Source: Gerris lacustris (lineage: Eukaryota; Arthropoda; Insecta; Hemiptera; Gerridae). From it: a DNA stretch of 64,000 bases. The stretch lies in contig OX578286.1 of assembly GCA_951217055.1 (NCBI GenBank), positions 7,666,033 to 7,730,032 of the forward strand, written 5' to 3'. Positions 63,460 through 64,000 of the stretch are shown in pieces (within the stretch, counting starts at the first letter, position 1; the number at the start of each line of letters is the position of its first letter). The translations under genes were made by a program, and so were the position numbers. The notes beneath the pieces were generated by a model. It ran no database searches and was not told the origin of the DNA. It was given only the letters and a program-made list of their open reading frames with translations.

Positions 63460-64000
63460 ATCGCTCATTATTTCGATATGTCTAGCAAGCCAATCTTCAT
63501 AATATCCTTAGTGTAAGACCTTTGGCAGGCCTAATATCACCTCAATTCCATTCTTTCGATATGTCCAGCCCATCTTCATCACATCCTTAGTGTAAGACCT
63601 TTGCCAGGCCTAATACCATCACCAATCTATTTTTTCGATTTGTCCAGCCCATCTTTATCATATCCTAGTGTAGGCCTAGTATCATCTTAATTCCATTTTC
63701 GTTATGTTCAGCCCATCTTCATCAAATCCTTAGTATATGATGAGTATCAACTCAATCATTCTTCGTTTCAGCCAATCCTTTATATTTTAAATCTTTATTC
63801 CTCCATATTCCTCCTACCATTTTAATTTTTATATATATCTCTATCCCTAACTAATTGCCTTTATACCATAGGGTAATTTGTTATTTGGCATGCTACATTT
63901 TAATTTCCTCTCAATTCTTCTTTATAATATAACTCATTCGATTTAGTTTTCATTTCTCTTTTTAATTACATCGTACGTTTTTTTCTGACTTAGCTCGTTT
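63460..64000. repeat. Degenerate 75-80-bp repeat and AT-rich end
   Basis: To about 63780, three or four copies of a unit with TTCGATATGTCCAGCCCATC, CATCACATCCTTAGTGTAAG and GCCTAATA. From 63780 nothing recognised. Confidence 0.65.

Overview
The window looks like a gene-poor, AT-rich, transposon-crowded stretch of an animal nuclear genome, most likely an arthropod and probably an insect. The evidence is spliced genes with GT-AG introns of about 2-3 kb, long (AT)n microsatellites, many short inverted-repeat DNA transposons, Helitron ends, tRNA-derived SINE-like pieces, a 5S-rRNA-like piece and a BTB/POZ first exon. The species cannot be named from the sequence.

The coding content is unusual. 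Five genes spread over 46.7 kb (A 1-4581 +, B 8932-11627 -, C 15049-18782 +, D 25359-25931 +, E 45858-46730 -) each encode a repeat-rich protein. B to E start with a clear signal peptide; the start of A lies before the window. Each has its own repeat: a Thr/Pro mucin-like unit of about 25 residues with two Cys (A), a Leu-Pro-Ser/Val unit of 9 residues (B), a Ser-rich 15-residue unit (C), an acidic 7-residue unit (D) and a 9-residue unit built on SPQP (E). Genes A and B also carry a six-cysteine module with inhibitor-cystine-knot (knottin) spacing, and in both a phase-0 intron falls immediately before the second cysteine. In A the knot ends the protein after a long mucin stalk; in B it follows the signal peptide and the repeat tail comes after it. 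This pair is the most interesting thing here. The genes look like a cluster of fast-evolving secreted proteins (saliva, venom, silk, cuticle or immunity are all possible), but no function is shown by the sequence.

The only gene resembling a conserved intracellular protein is a first coding exon of a BTB/POZ protein at 62281-62459 (+), whose remainder lies beyond the window.

Everything else is repeats. Layout: 1-4.6 kb gene A with a foldback element, a 34-bp minisatellite and a MITE in its intron; 4.8-8.9 kb a broken transposase element and dispersed repeats; 8.9-11.7 kb gene B; 11.7-15 kb a foldback element and a Helitron-related tandem repeat; 15-18.8 kb gene C with a 72-bp palindromic array in its intron; 19-25 kb microsatellites and three MITEs; 25.4 kb gene D; 27-45 kb foldback elements, hAT-like elements with 8-bp target duplications, a large inverted duplication with AT tracts, a tRNA-like hairpin and a SINE; 45.9 kb gene E; 47-62 kb a foldback element, a Helitron, GC-rich MITE, and 83-bp and 62-bp tandem arrays; 62.3 kb the BTB exon and a 22-bp minisatellite in its intron.
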